The position numbers and the translations under genes are program-made. Below, in pieces: positions 1 to 9,178 of a stretch of DNA of 64,000 nt. The notes beneath the pieces were generated by a model. That model worked only from the letters and a program-made list of their open reading frames with translations, was not told where the DNA came from and did not search any database. The stretch covers positions 684,159-748,158 of the forward strand of contig NZ_CCXK01000017.1 in NCBI RefSeq assembly GCF_000821305.1, in the 5' to 3' direction. Numbering within the stretch: the first letter of the stretch is position 1; each line of letters starts with the position of its first letter. This DNA comes from Clostridium culturomicium. Its GTDB lineage: Bacteria; Bacillota; Clostridia; Clostridiales; Clostridiaceae.

Positions 1-519
1 ATCCTTAGTAAGTTTGCTGGTAAGGTTCTATTTATTGATAAAATGCATTTGTTGTTAGAGGAGGAACAGTGTAATAAAGTAGTTGCAGAGTTAGTTAAGT
101 TTATAGATAAAAATGCTAATAAAATTATTATTGTTTTATCAGGGGAGAAGGAAGGGATGAGAAGATTAGTATTAACTAATGAGGACTTCAACTATCGCTT
201 CCCAACTTGGTTTGATTTTGAGGATTATGATTACAATGGACTTTGTGACATAGCCATAAACACATTAAATAGAAAGTCCTATTCATTAGAACGTGAAGCT
301 GAAGTAGCTTTAAAGAAAGCTATAATTGGCATGTATGGAAATCCAAATTTAGTTCTAAGTAATGGTCTTATGATAAAACAGTATCTGGATTCTTTGATAA
401 GAGCTCAAAGTATAAGAGTATGTGATGAGGATCTTAGCAAGGAGAATATAAATGTAATAACTGCAGAGGATATTATAACTGCACAAGATAAATTTTTATT
501 AAAAAACAGTATTAAATAA
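1..519 (+). CDS. AAA+ ATPase C-terminal part, SpoVK/CbxX-like (5' end outside window)
   Basis: The reading frame is open from base 1, so the start lies to the left. The visible part begins at a Walker B-like strand (VLFIDK), followed by a sensor-1 strand (IIIVLSG), an RFP motif with an arginine-finger candidate, and the FEDY segment that matches the FPDY of SpoVK/CbxX AAA+ proteins. The C-terminal helical lid ends near residue 150 of the visible part. Odd point: the usual catalytic Glu of Walker B (FIDE) is Lys, so this copy may bind ATP without hydrolysing it efficiently. Family assignment is by motif order and is fairly secure; substrate and role are unknown. Confidence 0.7.
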   Translation: MLSKFAGKVLFIDKMHLLLEEEQCNKVVAELVKFIDKNANKIIIVLSGEKEGMRRLVLTNEDFNYRFPTWFDFEDYDYNGLCDIAINTLNRKSYSLEREAEVALKKAIIGMYGNPNLVLSNGLMIKQYLDSLIRAQSIRVCDEDLSKENINVITAEDIITAQDKFLLKNSIK

Positions 520-527
520 CATTGTTA

Positions 528-572
528 TGAAGGGCATATTTTAGAAATAGGCCTTTTATTTTTATGAATAAT
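528..572 (+). terminator. Weak rho-independent terminator after the AAA+ gene
   Basis: An imperfect stem (AAGG...CCTT with a bulge) is followed by a T-rich run starting near 553. It lies just after the stop codon at 519. Confidence 0.4.
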
Positions 573-640
573 TTAGATTTAGTTAAATTATTCAATGGTA
601 AAGGTAGTCCGTTGAAAAAGAAAAGTTGATGGTGTGAAAA

Positions 641-651
641 TATGTTATAAT
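641..651 (+). promoter_or_regulatory. Extended -10 promoter (TG-T-TATAAT)
   Basis: TATAAT at 646-651 is preceded by TG one base upstream. The surrounding AAAATATGTTATAATTAAC is shared with a copy near 37,287, where it ends the recurrent boundary module. A short hairpin with a T-run (663-690) follows at once, so transcripts may be attenuated. It probably serves the gene at 779. Confidence 0.5.
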
Positions 652-778
652 TAACTTATAATAGCACAAATGTGCTAGTTATTTTTTCGGAAGAGGCTTT
701 ATAGTAAAGATTCATTAAGAGAAGATACATTAAGGAGTAATTAATTAAATAATATAATATTTATGAAGGAGATAAATT

Positions 779-1273
779 ATGTTTAGAGGAATGCGTAGAA
801 AGGCACAATTACTTTCAGAGGAAGAAACAATAAAAATATTTGAAAAGGGCACATCAGGGGTGTTAGCAGTATTAGGAGATGAGGATTATCCCTATGCAGT
901 ACCACTTAGCTATATTTATTGCGATTCAAAAATATATTTTCATGGAGCTAAATCTGGTCATATGCTAGATTCAATATTAAAACATGAGAAAGTATCTTTC
1001 TGTGTAATAGATGAAGATAAAGTTGTACCAGAAGAATATACAACTTATTTTAGAAGTGCAATTGCCTTTGGAAAAGTAAGAGTTATTGATAATGAAAATG
1101 AAAAAAGAAATGCAATTGAAAAGTTAGCTGTAAGATATACACCTAATGATGAAGAAGGTCGCCTGAAAAAAATTGAAAGAGAGTACAAAATACTTTGTAT
1201 GTTTGAATTAGATATTGAACATATGACAGGAAAAGAAGCCATGAAGTTAGTGAGAGAAAAAAAGAAAAAATAA
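779..1273 (+). CDS. Pyridoxamine 5'-phosphate oxidase-like flavoprotein, NimA family
   Basis: 164 aa, a usual size for the NimA-like branch of the PNPOx split-barrel family (FMN-binding proteins, some linked to 5-nitroimidazole reduction). The N-terminal MRRKAQLLSEEE start, the LGDEDYPYAVPLSYIY strand pair and the FHGAKSGHMLDSI segment are characteristic. The start ATG has an AAGGAGA site 7 bases upstream. It is a single gene with its own promoter candidate at 641-651. Flavin binding follows from the family; the physiological substrate cannot be told from sequence. Confidence 0.8.
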   Translation: MFRGMRRKAQLLSEEETIKIFEKGTSGVLAVLGDEDYPYAVPLSYIYCDSKIYFHGAKSGHMLDSILKHEKVSFCVIDEDKVVPEEYTTYFRSAIAFGKVRVIDNENEKRNAIEKLAVRYTPNDEEGRLKKIEREYKILCMFELDIEHMTGKEAMKLVREKKKK

Positions 1274-1345
1274 AGAAATTAAATTTCAATTTGTAGGGCA
1301 ATTAATAAAAAATATATGCGAAATATTTCAAAGTTTTAGAAAGTA

Positions 1346-1354
1346 TGATATAAT
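1346..1354 (+). promoter_or_regulatory. Extended -10 promoter upstream of pepA
   Basis: TG-A-TATAAT lies 43 bases before the pepA start codon. No clear -35 is seen at 17 bases, as is common for extended -10 promoters. Confidence 0.5.
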
Positions 1355-1396
1355 ACTTATTAATAATTATTATTAAGTAATAAAGGAGAGCGTAAT

Positions 1397-2848
1397 ATGA
1401 TAGAGATAAAAGAGTTAAATGTTGATACTTTACAATGTACTGTTACTTTTGTATATGAAGATCAACAAACAGATAATCAGGTTTTAGAGCAATTGAAGTC
1501 AAAACAAGTATTTGAAGGAAAGAGTGGACAAGTTTTTTATAGAACTACTAATGAGTTAAATTATGAGATTTATGTAGGCTTAGGTAAATATGAAGAGCTA
1601 GAAAGAGAAGACTTTGTAAATGCAGTTGCTAAAGCTATGAAACAAGCTGAAAAGTTAAATGTAAATAGCCTTGGTATTAACTTTATAGATGCTAAAGGCT
1701 TATGTACAGGTGGCGTTACAAAAGCTATAGTAGAAGGTGTGAAATTAGCTGGCTACAAATTCAGCAAATATAATAAAGGAAAAGAAAACTATAATCCACA
1801 GGTAGCTATACTAGGTGCACCAAAGGAAAAGGCAGAGAAGATGGCAATAAAAATAGCAGAAGCTAGCAATGTTATTGATGGTGTGATTTTAGCTCGTGAT
1901 CTTGTAAATGAACCTGCTAACATACTTTATCCAGAAACTTTAGCACAGCGTGCAGTGTTAGCTGGAAAAGAAAGCGGCTTTGAAGTAGAAGTCTTTGATG
2001 AAAATCAAATAGAAGAACTAGGCATGAAGGCATTTTTAGAGGTAGCAAAGGGATCTATTCATAAACCAAGATTAATAGTTATGAGATATATGGGTAATCC
2101 TGATAACGATGAAAAAATTGGACTAGTAGGTAAAGGGCTTACTTTTGATACAGGTGGCTATTCTCTTAAACCATCAACTTCTATGGATACTATGAAAAGT
2201 GACATGGGTGGGGCAGCAGCTGTTATTGGAACAATGCAAGCCTTAGCAAAGAATAAAGTAGAAAAGAATGTCATAGCGGTTGTAGCAGCTTGTGAAAATG
2301 CTATTTCAGGTGGAAGCTATAAACCAGGAGATATTATTGGCTCTATGGCAGGTAAGACTATAGAAGTATTAAATACAGATGCAGAGGGTAGATTAACCTT
2401 AGTTGATGCTATTACTTATATTATTGAAAAAGAGAAGGTAGAAAAAGTAGTAGATGTAGCAACTCTTACAGGAGCAGTACTCGTAGCCCTTGGTAATGAA
2501 ATAACAGGGGTAGTAAGTAATGACGATGCCTTTTATGAGGAGTTATTAGTAGCTGCAAAGAGAAGTGGAGAGAAATTCTGGAGACTTCCAAATGATAAGT
2601 GCTTTAAGAAACTATATAAGGGTAACTTTGCAGAACTTAAAAATACTGGTGGACGTTATGCTGGAACAATTACAGCTGGTATGTTTATAGAAGAGTTTGT
2701 GCAAGATAAACCATGGTTACATCTAGACATTGCGGGAACATCTTGGACAGATAATGGAAATGATTGTACACCTAAGGGGGGAACAGGAGCACCTGTTAAA
2801 ACTTTATACGAACTTGTTGTAAAACATGTATGCAATCATTCTAAGTAA
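1397..2848 (+). CDS. pepA: Leucyl aminopeptidase (M17 family)
   Basis: 483 aa, normal for M17 enzymes. These cytosolic two-metal exopeptidases remove N-terminal residues from peptides. The N-terminal alpha/beta domain covers about residues 1-165. The catalytic domain shows the GKGLTFDTGGYSLKPS metal and catalytic-lysine segment, the SDMGGAAAV motif and the diagnostic NTDAEGRL signature near residue 335. An AAAGGAGAG site precedes the ATG. It is monocistronic: an extended -10 lies upstream and a strong terminator follows directly. Confidence 0.95.
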   Translation: MIEIKELNVDTLQCTVTFVYEDQQTDNQVLEQLKSKQVFEGKSGQVFYRTTNELNYEIYVGLGKYEELEREDFVNAVAKAMKQAEKLNVNSLGINFIDAKGLCTGGVTKAIVEGVKLAGYKFSKYNKGKENYNPQVAILGAPKEKAEKMAIKIAEASNVIDGVILARDLVNEPANILYPETLAQRAVLAGKESGFEVEVFDENQIEELGMKAFLEVAKGSIHKPRLIVMRYMGNPDNDEKIGLVGKGLTFDTGGYSLKPSTSMDTMKSDMGGAAAVIGTMQALAKNKVEKNVIAVVAACENAISGGSYKPGDIIGSMAGKTIEVLNTDAEGRLTLVDAITYIIEKEKVEKVVDVATLTGAVLVALGNEITGVVSNDDAFYEELLVAAKRSGEKFWRLPNDKCFKKLYKGNFAELKNTGGRYAGTITAGMFIEEFVQDKPWLHLDIAGTSWTDNGNDCTPKGGTGAPVKTLYELVVKHVCNHSK

Positions 2849-2862
2849 ATAAGATAGTGAGT

Positions 2863-2904
2863 AGGAGGAAAATAAAATAATTATTTTCCTCCTATTTTAT
2901 TATT
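2863..2904 (+). terminator. Terminator after pepA
   Basis: A perfect 13-bp stem (2863-2875 with 2881-2893), a 5-base loop and a T-rich tail. Confidence 0.85.
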
Positions 2905-3052
2905 CTATGTACAAAAGAAACTTATTTAGGTATACATAGATGCTTTTTCAGTAGAAATATACTAAAGATTAAAAGCGTATTGTATAATTATATTATAGGA
3001 AAATTATGGTACAATCGTATTAAAGTATATTATTTCAGGAGGACGTTTATAG

Positions 3053-4129
3053 GTGTATAGAAAGTTTATTTCTGAAAAAAGAAGAAGCATTACAACTCCA
3101 CAAAATCTAGTAGATAAAAATGGAAGGTGTGTATTTGGCACTTTTGATAAAGAGTTTGAAAAAATGGATTTATTAAAGGCTAAGAAACCTACACATGCTC
3201 CACAGGCCATGAATAGGTTTAAGTTAACACTTTGGCAGGCAACAGAGATTTTCTTTGAAAATGGTATTCTCCTTTCAGCTGTATGTGATATGGGGGTATT
3301 AGGCAAGATACTAAATGTATTTTATGATAAGAGGACTAATAAGACCTATTGTTTTAATACAAATCTTAAAAGCAAAGATACTATTATTGCACCCAATTTA
3401 TTAAGAAACAGTATTATTGAGGCAACCACAAAGGATGGCTTTGTAAAGTATGTTAATGACTTGGGAAATGGAAGATGTAGCTTAAGTGGAAGTCATAAAA
3501 ATAAGGAGGGGCTAACCCTTGAATATGATTTTCAGCTTTCGAGAATTAGTAAGCCAAGTATAGTAAGTATTCCCTTTGATGATAACAGACCATTGTATAG
3601 TCAAAAGGATTTTCTTAAGGCTGAAGGGAAGCTTATTTTTAATGGTGAAGAAATGATTACAGATAAAAATACAGTAGCAATAACGGATGATCATAGAGGA
3701 TACTATCCAAGACATACACATTATGATTGGATAACAACCATGGGAAGAAATGAGGTTAATGGAGAAAGTAAATATTTTGCATTAAATCTTACTCATAATC
3801 AAAGTATTGACCCAGAAGCTTATAATGAAAATTTAATATGGTTTCAAAAAGATATTAGTATTCTTCCACCTGTTAAATTCACAAAAAATATTGAAAGCAA
3901 AAACTTTAAAGAAGGAACTATATGGACCATAAAGGATGAACATGATATGGTTAATCTGCAGTTTAAGTTATCAGATATTTATGGAATGATTAAGCATGCA
4001 GTAATTGTAAATATAGATTATTATATCGCCTTTGGCCTATTAAATGGCTATGTAAGAGATGAGACTGGCAACAAATATATTCTAGATGGAATGCCTGCAA
4101 TGGGCGAAGATAAAACCCTTCTTTTCTAA
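3053..4129 (+). CDS. DUF2804 family protein
   Basis: 358 aa starting at GTG, chosen because AGGAGGA (3037-3043) lies 9 bases upstream and no in-frame ATG fits better. The family is recognised from the DDHRGYYPRHTHYDW block in the middle and the beta-rich pattern around it, typical of DUF2804 proteins with a lipocalin- or AttH-like fold. No signal peptide or membrane segment is visible, so it is probably cytosolic. Function is unknown. It is monocistronic between pepA and the gcv operon. Confidence 0.75.
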   Translation: MYRKFISEKRRSITTPQNLVDKNGRCVFGTFDKEFEKMDLLKAKKPTHAPQAMNRFKLTLWQATEIFFENGILLSAVCDMGVLGKILNVFYDKRTNKTYCFNTNLKSKDTIIAPNLLRNSIIEATTKDGFVKYVNDLGNGRCSLSGSHKNKEGLTLEYDFQLSRISKPSIVSIPFDDNRPLYSQKDFLKAEGKLIFNGEEMITDKNTVAITDDHRGYYPRHTHYDWITTMGRNEVNGESKYFALNLTHNQSIDPEAYNENLIWFQKDISILPPVKFTKNIESKNFKEGTIWTIKDEHDMVNLQFKLSDIYGMIKHAVIVNIDYYIAFGLLNGYVRDETGNKYILDGMPAMGEDKTLLF

Positions 4130-4168
4130 GAGATACAGATATATTTATTTATGTTTTTATAACATATT

Positions 4169-4234
4169 GGAGATACTTTAGCGCCACGTAGTGTAAAGCA
4201 TACTGTATCAGAAGGCTTTGAGGTAGCTATGTGA
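4169..4234 (+). pseudogene. Remnant: C-terminal end of an FAD/NAD oxidoreductase
   Basis: 21 codons ending in TGA read GDTLAPRSVKHTVSEGFEVA. The GD-x3-PR-x10-EGF pattern is what ends the C-terminal NAD(P)H domain of Old-Yellow-Enzyme/enoate reductase-type proteins. The same frame has a stop just upstream, so only the tail survives. Confidence 0.45.
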
Positions 4235-4280
4235 ATTCAGTATCAAGATACCTGAAAATAATTTTATACAACTTAAAAAC

Positions 4281-4326
4281 AAACACTAGTTGATTTTAAT
4301 AAATTCAGCTAGTGTTTAATTTTTCT
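4281..4326 (+). terminator. Hairpin terminator in the pre-gcvT gap
   Basis: A 13-bp stem (4281-4293 with 4305-4317, one G-U pair) is followed by AATTTTTCT. It probably belonged to the decayed oxidoreductase gene just upstream. Confidence 0.7.
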
Positions 4327-4367
4327 CTATACCTTAACTTTCATAAGGATATACTTTCATTGGTAAT

Positions 4368-4439
4368 ATGGTTAATTTTGAAGCAACAGGATATATGGAC
4401 GTTTCTGGAAATCATTCAAGAGTTTTTGAACTAGTATAG
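4368..4439 (+). pseudogene. Short coding remnant (23 codons)
   Basis: A peptide-like frame MVNFEATGYMDVSGNHSRVF ends at TAG. Its amino-acid composition looks coding, but there is no ribosome binding site and I do not recognise the family. Confidence 0.25.
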
Positions 4440-4489
4440 ATAATAGATGAAAATTTACATTGTCATAAATTTAACAAAAATTAAAAAAG

Positions 4490-4520
4490 TAGACATTAAA
4501 TAATTTAATCGCCATATAAT
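4490..4520 (+). promoter_or_regulatory. Candidate gcv operon promoter
   Basis: TAGACA (4490-4495) and a perfect TATAAT (4515-4520) are 19 bp apart. This leaves a leader of roughly 115 bases before gcvT. Confidence 0.4.
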
Positions 4521-4642
4521 TAAGTGATTAGAAAAAAGGAGTTTATAAACATAGAAAATATGATGAATATTAATGATATTTATTAATGAAAAATACAATA
4601 TCATTTAATGATTAATAAATTTAAAGTAAGGGGGAGAGATTA

Positions 4643-5749
4643 ATGGAAAATTTAAAGAAGACATTTCTATATGATAGTCATTTAGAATGCAAAGGAGAAA
4701 TAGTTGAGTTTTGTGGTTGGGCACTTCCTATTAAGTATGAAGGTATTATTGAAGAGCATGAAGCAGTAAGAAATGCAGCTGGTATCTTTGATGTTTCGCA
4801 TATGGGCGAAGTAGATGTTATTGGGAAACAAGCCTTTGACTTTGTTCAAAATTTAGTTACTAATGATGTAAGAACTTTAGAGGACAATCAAGTTCTTTAC
4901 AGTATGATGTGTTACCCAGATGGAGGAGTAGTAGATGACCTATTAATATATAAATTTTCAGATGAGCATTTTTATCTTGTTATTAATGCTGCTAATGTAG
5001 AAAAGGATTATCAGTGGATGCTTGATAACAAAGGAGATTATGAGGTAGAACTAAGTAATATTTCTTCAGAAGTATCAGAAATAGCAATCCAAGGTCCTAA
5101 TGCTGAAAAAATTCTTCAGAAGCTTACAGAATTTGATTTAAAAGAAATAAAGTTTTTCCACTTGAATAGAGAAGTTAATATTGCAGGGGTTAAATGTTTG
5201 GTTTCTAGAACTGGATATACTGGTGAAGATGGATTTGAAATCTACACAAATAATGAAGATATAAAAATTATTTGGGATAAGCTTTTAGAAGCTGGAAAAG
5301 ACGACGGATTAAAACCAGCAGGACTTGGTGCTAGGGATACTCTTAGATTTGAGGCTTCATTACCATTATATGGTCATGAAATTTCACAAGATATAAGTCC
5401 ATTAGAAGCTGGATTATCATTCTTTGTTAAATTAGACACAGATGACTTTATTGGTAAGGATGCACTAGTAAAACAAAAGGAAGAAGGCCTTAAGAGAGTA
5501 CTTAGAGGTTTTGAAATGATAGACAGGGGAATAGCAAGAGAAGGCTTTGAAGTTTTTGCAGAGGAAAAGAAGATAGGCTTTGTAACAACAGGATATTATT
5601 CTCCTACATTAAAGAAAAATATTGGATTGGCATTAATAGATATTGAATATGCAGATATGGGTAGAGAGCTTGAAATTGCAATTAGAAATAAACATAAAAA
5701 GGCAAAAATTATTAACAAGAGATTTTATAAGAAAAATTATAAAAAATAA
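4643..5749 (+). CDS. gcvT: Glycine cleavage system T protein, aminomethyltransferase
   Basis: 368 aa, full length. GcvT takes the aminomethyl group from the lipoyl arm of GcvH, releases ammonia and gives 5,10-methylene-tetrahydrofolate. The N-terminal folate-binding domain carries FDVSHMGEVDV (about 50-60) and GARDTLRFEASLPLYGHE (about 230-247); a C-terminal beta-barrel follows. GGGGGAGA precedes the ATG by 6 bases. It is first in the order gcvT-gcvH-gcvPA-gcvPB. Confidence 0.96.
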   Translation: MENLKKTFLYDSHLECKGEIVEFCGWALPIKYEGIIEEHEAVRNAAGIFDVSHMGEVDVIGKQAFDFVQNLVTNDVRTLEDNQVLYSMMCYPDGGVVDDLLIYKFSDEHFYLVINAANVEKDYQWMLDNKGDYEVELSNISSEVSEIAIQGPNAEKILQKLTEFDLKEIKFFHLNREVNIAGVKCLVSRTGYTGEDGFEIYTNNEDIKIIWDKLLEAGKDDGLKPAGLGARDTLRFEASLPLYGHEISQDISPLEAGLSFFVKLDTDDFIGKDALVKQKEEGLKRVLRGFEMIDRGIAREGFEVFAEEKKIGFVTTGYYSPTLKKNIGLALIDIEYADMGRELEIAIRNKHKKAKIINKRFYKKNYKK

Positions 5750-5813
5750 TCGTTGATGTAGTATTTAATTATATATATGTTAATTTATAGGTAAAAATAA
5801 GGAGGAGTTTAGA

Positions 5814-6206
5814 ATGAAAATAGCAAGGGATTTACTTTACACTAACAATCATGAATGGGTAAAGGTTGATGGGGAGAAGGCATTTATTGGTATTACAGAT
5901 TATGCACAAACACATTTAGGGTCTATTGTATTTATAGATTTACCAGGAGAAGGCGATGAATTTGATGCTAATGACATACTTTCTGCTGTAGAATCAGTTA
6001 AAGCTGCATCTGATGTGTATATTCCTATATCAGGAGAAGTTATAGAAGTTAACACAGACCTTGAAGATAATCCTGAGTTAGTAAATAAAGATCCATATGA
6101 AAATTGGATAGTGGCAGTAAAAATGAGTAATAAAGATGAAGTAGATGAATTATTATCACCTGATGATTACGAAAAATTATGTGAGAAGTTGTGTAAGGAG
6201 GTATAA
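5814..6206 (+). CDS. gcvH: Glycine cleavage system H protein (lipoyl carrier)
   Basis: 130 aa. This small shuttle protein carries the methylamine intermediate between GcvP, GcvT and Lpd on a lipoyl-lysine. The lipoylation site is the Lys in [10 protein letters not shown], near residue 63, and the surrounding [15 protein letters not shown] and SGEVIEVN strands are canonical. AGGAGGAG precedes the ATG. The stop is one base before the start of gcvPA, so the two are translationally close. Confidence 0.96.
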   Translation: MKIARDLLYTNNHEWVKVDGEKAFIGITDYAQTHLGSIVFIDLPGEGDEFDANDILSAVESVKAASDVYIPISGEVIEVNTDLEDNPELVNKDPYENWIVAVKMSNKDEVDELLSPDDYEKLCEKLCKEV

Positions 6207-6207
6207 T

Positions 6208-7554
6208 ATGTTTCCATATATACCCAACACTAAAAGTGATGAGAAAATAATGCTACAAGATATGGGATTAGAATCCACAGAACAACTTTTTGAATGTATA
6301 CCTGAAGAACTGCGTTTAAATAGAAAGTTGGACTTAGGGGAGCCTTTATCTGAATATGAACTTACAAAGTATATGAGTGAACTTAGTAATGAGAATAAGA
6401 GTTTAAAAGATTTAGTTTGCTTTTTAGGAGCAGGTGCTTATGATCACTATGTACCAGCTTTAATAGATCATCTTCGTTTAAGGTCTGAGTTTTATACAGC
6501 TTATACACCTTATCAACCTGAGATAAGTCAAGGAACATTACAAGCTATATTTGAATATCAAACATTAATTTGTAATTTGACAGGAATGGATGTTGCTAAT
6601 TCTTCAATGTATGATGGCGCAACTGCATTGACAGAGGCGGGAATGATGTCTGTAAATATTACTAAAAATAAAAAAATACTTATTTCAAAAACAGTACATC
6701 CTGAGTCTATAAAGATATTGAAAACCTATGCTAAGGTTAAGGATATAGAGGTAGTTGAAATTGACCAAGAGGATGGAGTAACTAATATAGAGGAATTAAA
6801 GAGATTAGTAGATAATAATACTGCTTCAGTTATTGTGCAGAACCCTAATTTCTTTGGAATTATAGAGGATTTAAGTGAAATCGAAAAAGTTACTCATAGT
6901 ACAAAGAAAGCAAAGTTAATAGTAAGTGTAGATCCTATTTCTCTCGGTATTTTAAAGGCTCCAGGTGAAATTGGTGCGGATGTTGTAGTAGGTGAAGGAC
7001 AATCATTAGGGAACAGTCTTAGTTTTGGTGGACCTTATTTAGGATTTATGGCTGCTAAGAGAAATATAATGCGTAAATTGCCAGGAAGAATAGTTGGTAA
7101 AACTGTAGATGTAGACGGTAAAGTAGGATATGTTCTTACATTACAGGCAAGAGAACAGCATATTAGAAGAGAAAAGGCTACATCCAATATATGTTCTGAT
7201 AAATCATTGAATGCTTTAGCAGCAGCTATTTATCTTTCCACTTTAGGAAAGCAGGGAATAAGAGAGGTAGCGCTTCAAAGTACTCAGAAAGCTCATTATG
7301 CTTTCAATGAAATCACTAAATCTGGTAAATATAAACCTGCATTCAATAAGCCTTTTTTCAAAGAATTTGTAATTGAAAGTGATATAGATAATAAGGTAAT
7401 AAACAAAGAATTAATGAAAAACGGTATATTAGGCGGATATGATTTAAGTAAAGATTTCCTCCAATGGGATAATAAAGCCTTGTATTGTGTGACTGAAAAG
7501 AGGACAAAACAAGAAATTGATAAATTATCAGAAGTATTGGAGGGACTAAAATGA
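6208..7554 (+). CDS. gcvPA: Glycine dehydrogenase (decarboxylating) subunit 1
   Basis: The first half of the two-subunit P protein, found in Firmicutes in place of the single long GcvP. With GcvPB it decarboxylates glycine with pyridoxal phosphate and loads GcvH. I start at ATG 6208 ([16 protein letters not shown]), which has AAGGAGG 6 bases upstream and gives the usual N-terminus. A longer open frame reaching into gcvH is not needed. About 448 aa. It overlaps gcvPB by four bases (ATGA), suggesting coupled translation and subunit pairing. Confidence 0.95.
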   Translation: MFPYIPNTKSDEKIMLQDMGLESTEQLFECIPEELRLNRKLDLGEPLSEYELTKYMSELSNENKSLKDLVCFLGAGAYDHYVPALIDHLRLRSEFYTAYTPYQPEISQGTLQAIFEYQTLICNLTGMDVANSSMYDGATALTEAGMMSVNITKNKKILISKTVHPESIKILKTYAKVKDIEVVEIDQEDGVTNIEELKRLVDNNTASVIVQNPNFFGIIEDLSEIEKVTHSTKKAKLIVSVDPISLGILKAPGEIGADVVVGEGQSLGNSLSFGGPYLGFMAAKRNIMRKLPGRIVGKTVDVDGKVGYVLTLQAREQHIRREKATSNICSDKSLNALAAAIYLSTLGKQGIREVALQSTQKAHYAFNEITKSGKYKPAFNKPFFKEFVIESDIDNKVINKELMKNGILGGYDLSKDFLQWDNKALYCVTEKRTKQEIDKLSEVLEGLK

Positions 7555-9008
7555 GAGATTATAACAAGACAATTTTTGATATCTCAAAACCAGGAAGAGT
7601 AGCCTATTCTTTACCTAAGTGTGATGTGCCAGAATTAAATCTTGAAGATATTATACCAAGAGATTATTTAACTGATAGAGAATTAGAATTACCAGAGGTT
7701 AGTGAAGTAGATGTTGTAAGACATTTTGTTGCTTTATCAAAAAAGAACTATGGTGTAGATTTAGGATTTTATCCTTTAGGATCATGCACTATGAAATACA
7801 ACCCAAAAATTAATGAAAATATGGCAAGGTTAGATGGGTTCTCAAATGTTCATCCCTATCAGGCGGAAGAAACAGTTCAAGGTTCTTTAAAACTTATGTA
7901 TGATTTAGATATTATGTTATCTGAAATCTTAGGTATGGAAAAAGTATGTTTGCATCCAGCAGCAGGAGCTCATGGCGAACTTACAGCTTTAATGGTTATT
8001 AAGGCCTATCATAATAATAGAGGAGACTTTAAAAGAACAAAAATCATTGTTCCAGATTCTGCCCATGGTACAAATCCAGCTAGTGCAGCAGTAGCTGGTT
8101 ATGAAGTTGTAGAAATTAAATCTGATTCTAATGGTTTAGTTGATATTGAAAGTTTAAGAGAGGTATTAAATGATGAAGTAGCAGGTCTTATGCTTACTAA
8201 TCCAAATACTCTTGGACTATTTGATACAAATATAAAATTAATAGCAGATTTAGTTCATGAAGCTGGAGGACTTCTTTATTATGATGGTGCCAATTGTAAT
8301 GCAATTATGGGTATAGCAAGGCCTGGAGATATGGGCTTTGACGTAGCACATCTTAACTTGCACAAAACATTTTCTACGCCTCATGGTGGAGGTGGTCCAG
8401 GAAGTGGTCCAATAGGAGTTAAAAAGGATTTACTTCCATTCTTGCCAGTACCAATAGTAGAAAAAGAAAATGATAAATATAAGCTTAATTATGATATTCC
8501 TTTATCAATAGGCAAAGTTAAGAATTTTTATGGTAACTTTGGCGTTATGGTAAGAGCATTCTCTTATATTCTTACAATGGGTGCTGACGGATTAAAGAAA
8601 GCAAGTGAAATGGCTGTTTTAAATGCTAATTATATTATGAATAAATTGAAACATGATTATAATTTACCAATGGACACAGTGTGCATGCATGAATTTGTCT
8701 TAGCTGGATTAAAAGATTGTCCAAGTGATATTTCTACCTTAGATGTAGCTAAGAGATTAATTGATTTAGGGTATCATCCACCAACAGTTTATTTCCCGCT
8801 AATTGTTCATGAAGCACTTATGATTGAACCAACGGAAACAGAAAGTGTGGAAACCTTAGATGAATTTGTTAATGCAATGATTACAATTGCTCATGAGGCA
8901 AAAGAAAATCCAGAAATTTTAAAAGCAGCACCTCAAAATGCACCTTCAAGAAGACTTGACGAGGTTAAAGCAGCAAAAGAAGCTGTGGTTAAATGGGAAA
9001 AAGAATAA
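7551..9008 (+). CDS. gcvPB: Glycine dehydrogenase (decarboxylating) subunit 2
   Basis: 485 aa. This is the PLP-binding half of the P protein. The cofactor lysine is in [20 protein letters not shown], the classic GcvP signature, and [10 protein letters not shown] near residue 75 is also diagnostic. The start overlaps the gcvPA stop. A hairpin follows 55 bases downstream, closing the gcv unit before lpdA. Confidence 0.96.
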   Translation: MRDYNKTIFDISKPGRVAYSLPKCDVPELNLEDIIPRDYLTDRELELPEVSEVDVVRHFVALSKKNYGVDLGFYPLGSCTMKYNPKINENMARLDGFSNVHPYQAEETVQGSLKLMYDLDIMLSEILGMEKVCLHPAAGAHGELTALMVIKAYHNNRGDFKRTKIIVPDSAHGTNPASAAVAGYEVVEIKSDSNGLVDIESLREVLNDEVAGLMLTNPNTLGLFDTNIKLIADLVHEAGGLLYYDGANCNAIMGIARPGDMGFDVAHLNLHKTFSTPHGGGGPGSGPIGVKKDLLPFLPVPIVEKENDKYKLNYDIPLSIGKVKNFYGNFGVMVRAFSYILTMGADGLKKASEMAVLNANYIMNKLKHDYNLPMDTVCMHEFVLAGLKDCPSDISTLDVAKRLIDLGYHPPTVYFPLIVHEALMIEPTETESVETLDEFVNAMITIAHEAKENPEILKAAPQNAPSRRLDEVKAAKEAVVKWEKE

Positions 9009-9062
9009 AATTAAGTAAATATCTAATAAATAATAAATAATAAATATTAAATAAACTAAAAT

Positions 9063-9095
9063 ATTGCCGGAGAGTTTTTAAAACTTTTCGGCAAT
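9063..9095 (+). terminator. Hairpin between gcvPB and lpdA
   Basis: A 15-bp stem with two G-U pairs and a 3-base loop. The tail is not T-rich, so it may only partly stop transcription and let lpdA be read through. Confidence 0.5.
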
Positions 9096-9178
9096 AAATC
9101 CATAGTTGACTAGTTAAGCAAAGGTAAAAGAAAATGAGTGATTGTTTTTAAAGGAAATTAAAAAGGGAGGGTACTATT

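Larger units (their letters stand above)
4130..4642 (+). other. Gene-free interval before gcvT
   Basis: This 513-bp gap holds a short oxidoreductase-like remnant (4169-4234), a hairpin terminator (4281-4326), a second peptide remnant (4368-4439), a promoter candidate (4490-4520) and an AT-rich leader. I looked for the tandem glycine riboswitch often found before gcvT and did not recognise one. Confidence 0.6.

Noticed and set aside
4440..4642. Glycine riboswitch upstream of gcvT
   Set aside because: No aptamer-like conserved core was recognised by eye.
6145..6207. Longer gcvPA start overlapping gcvH
   Set aside because: ATG 6208 has the good ribosome binding site and the family N-terminus.
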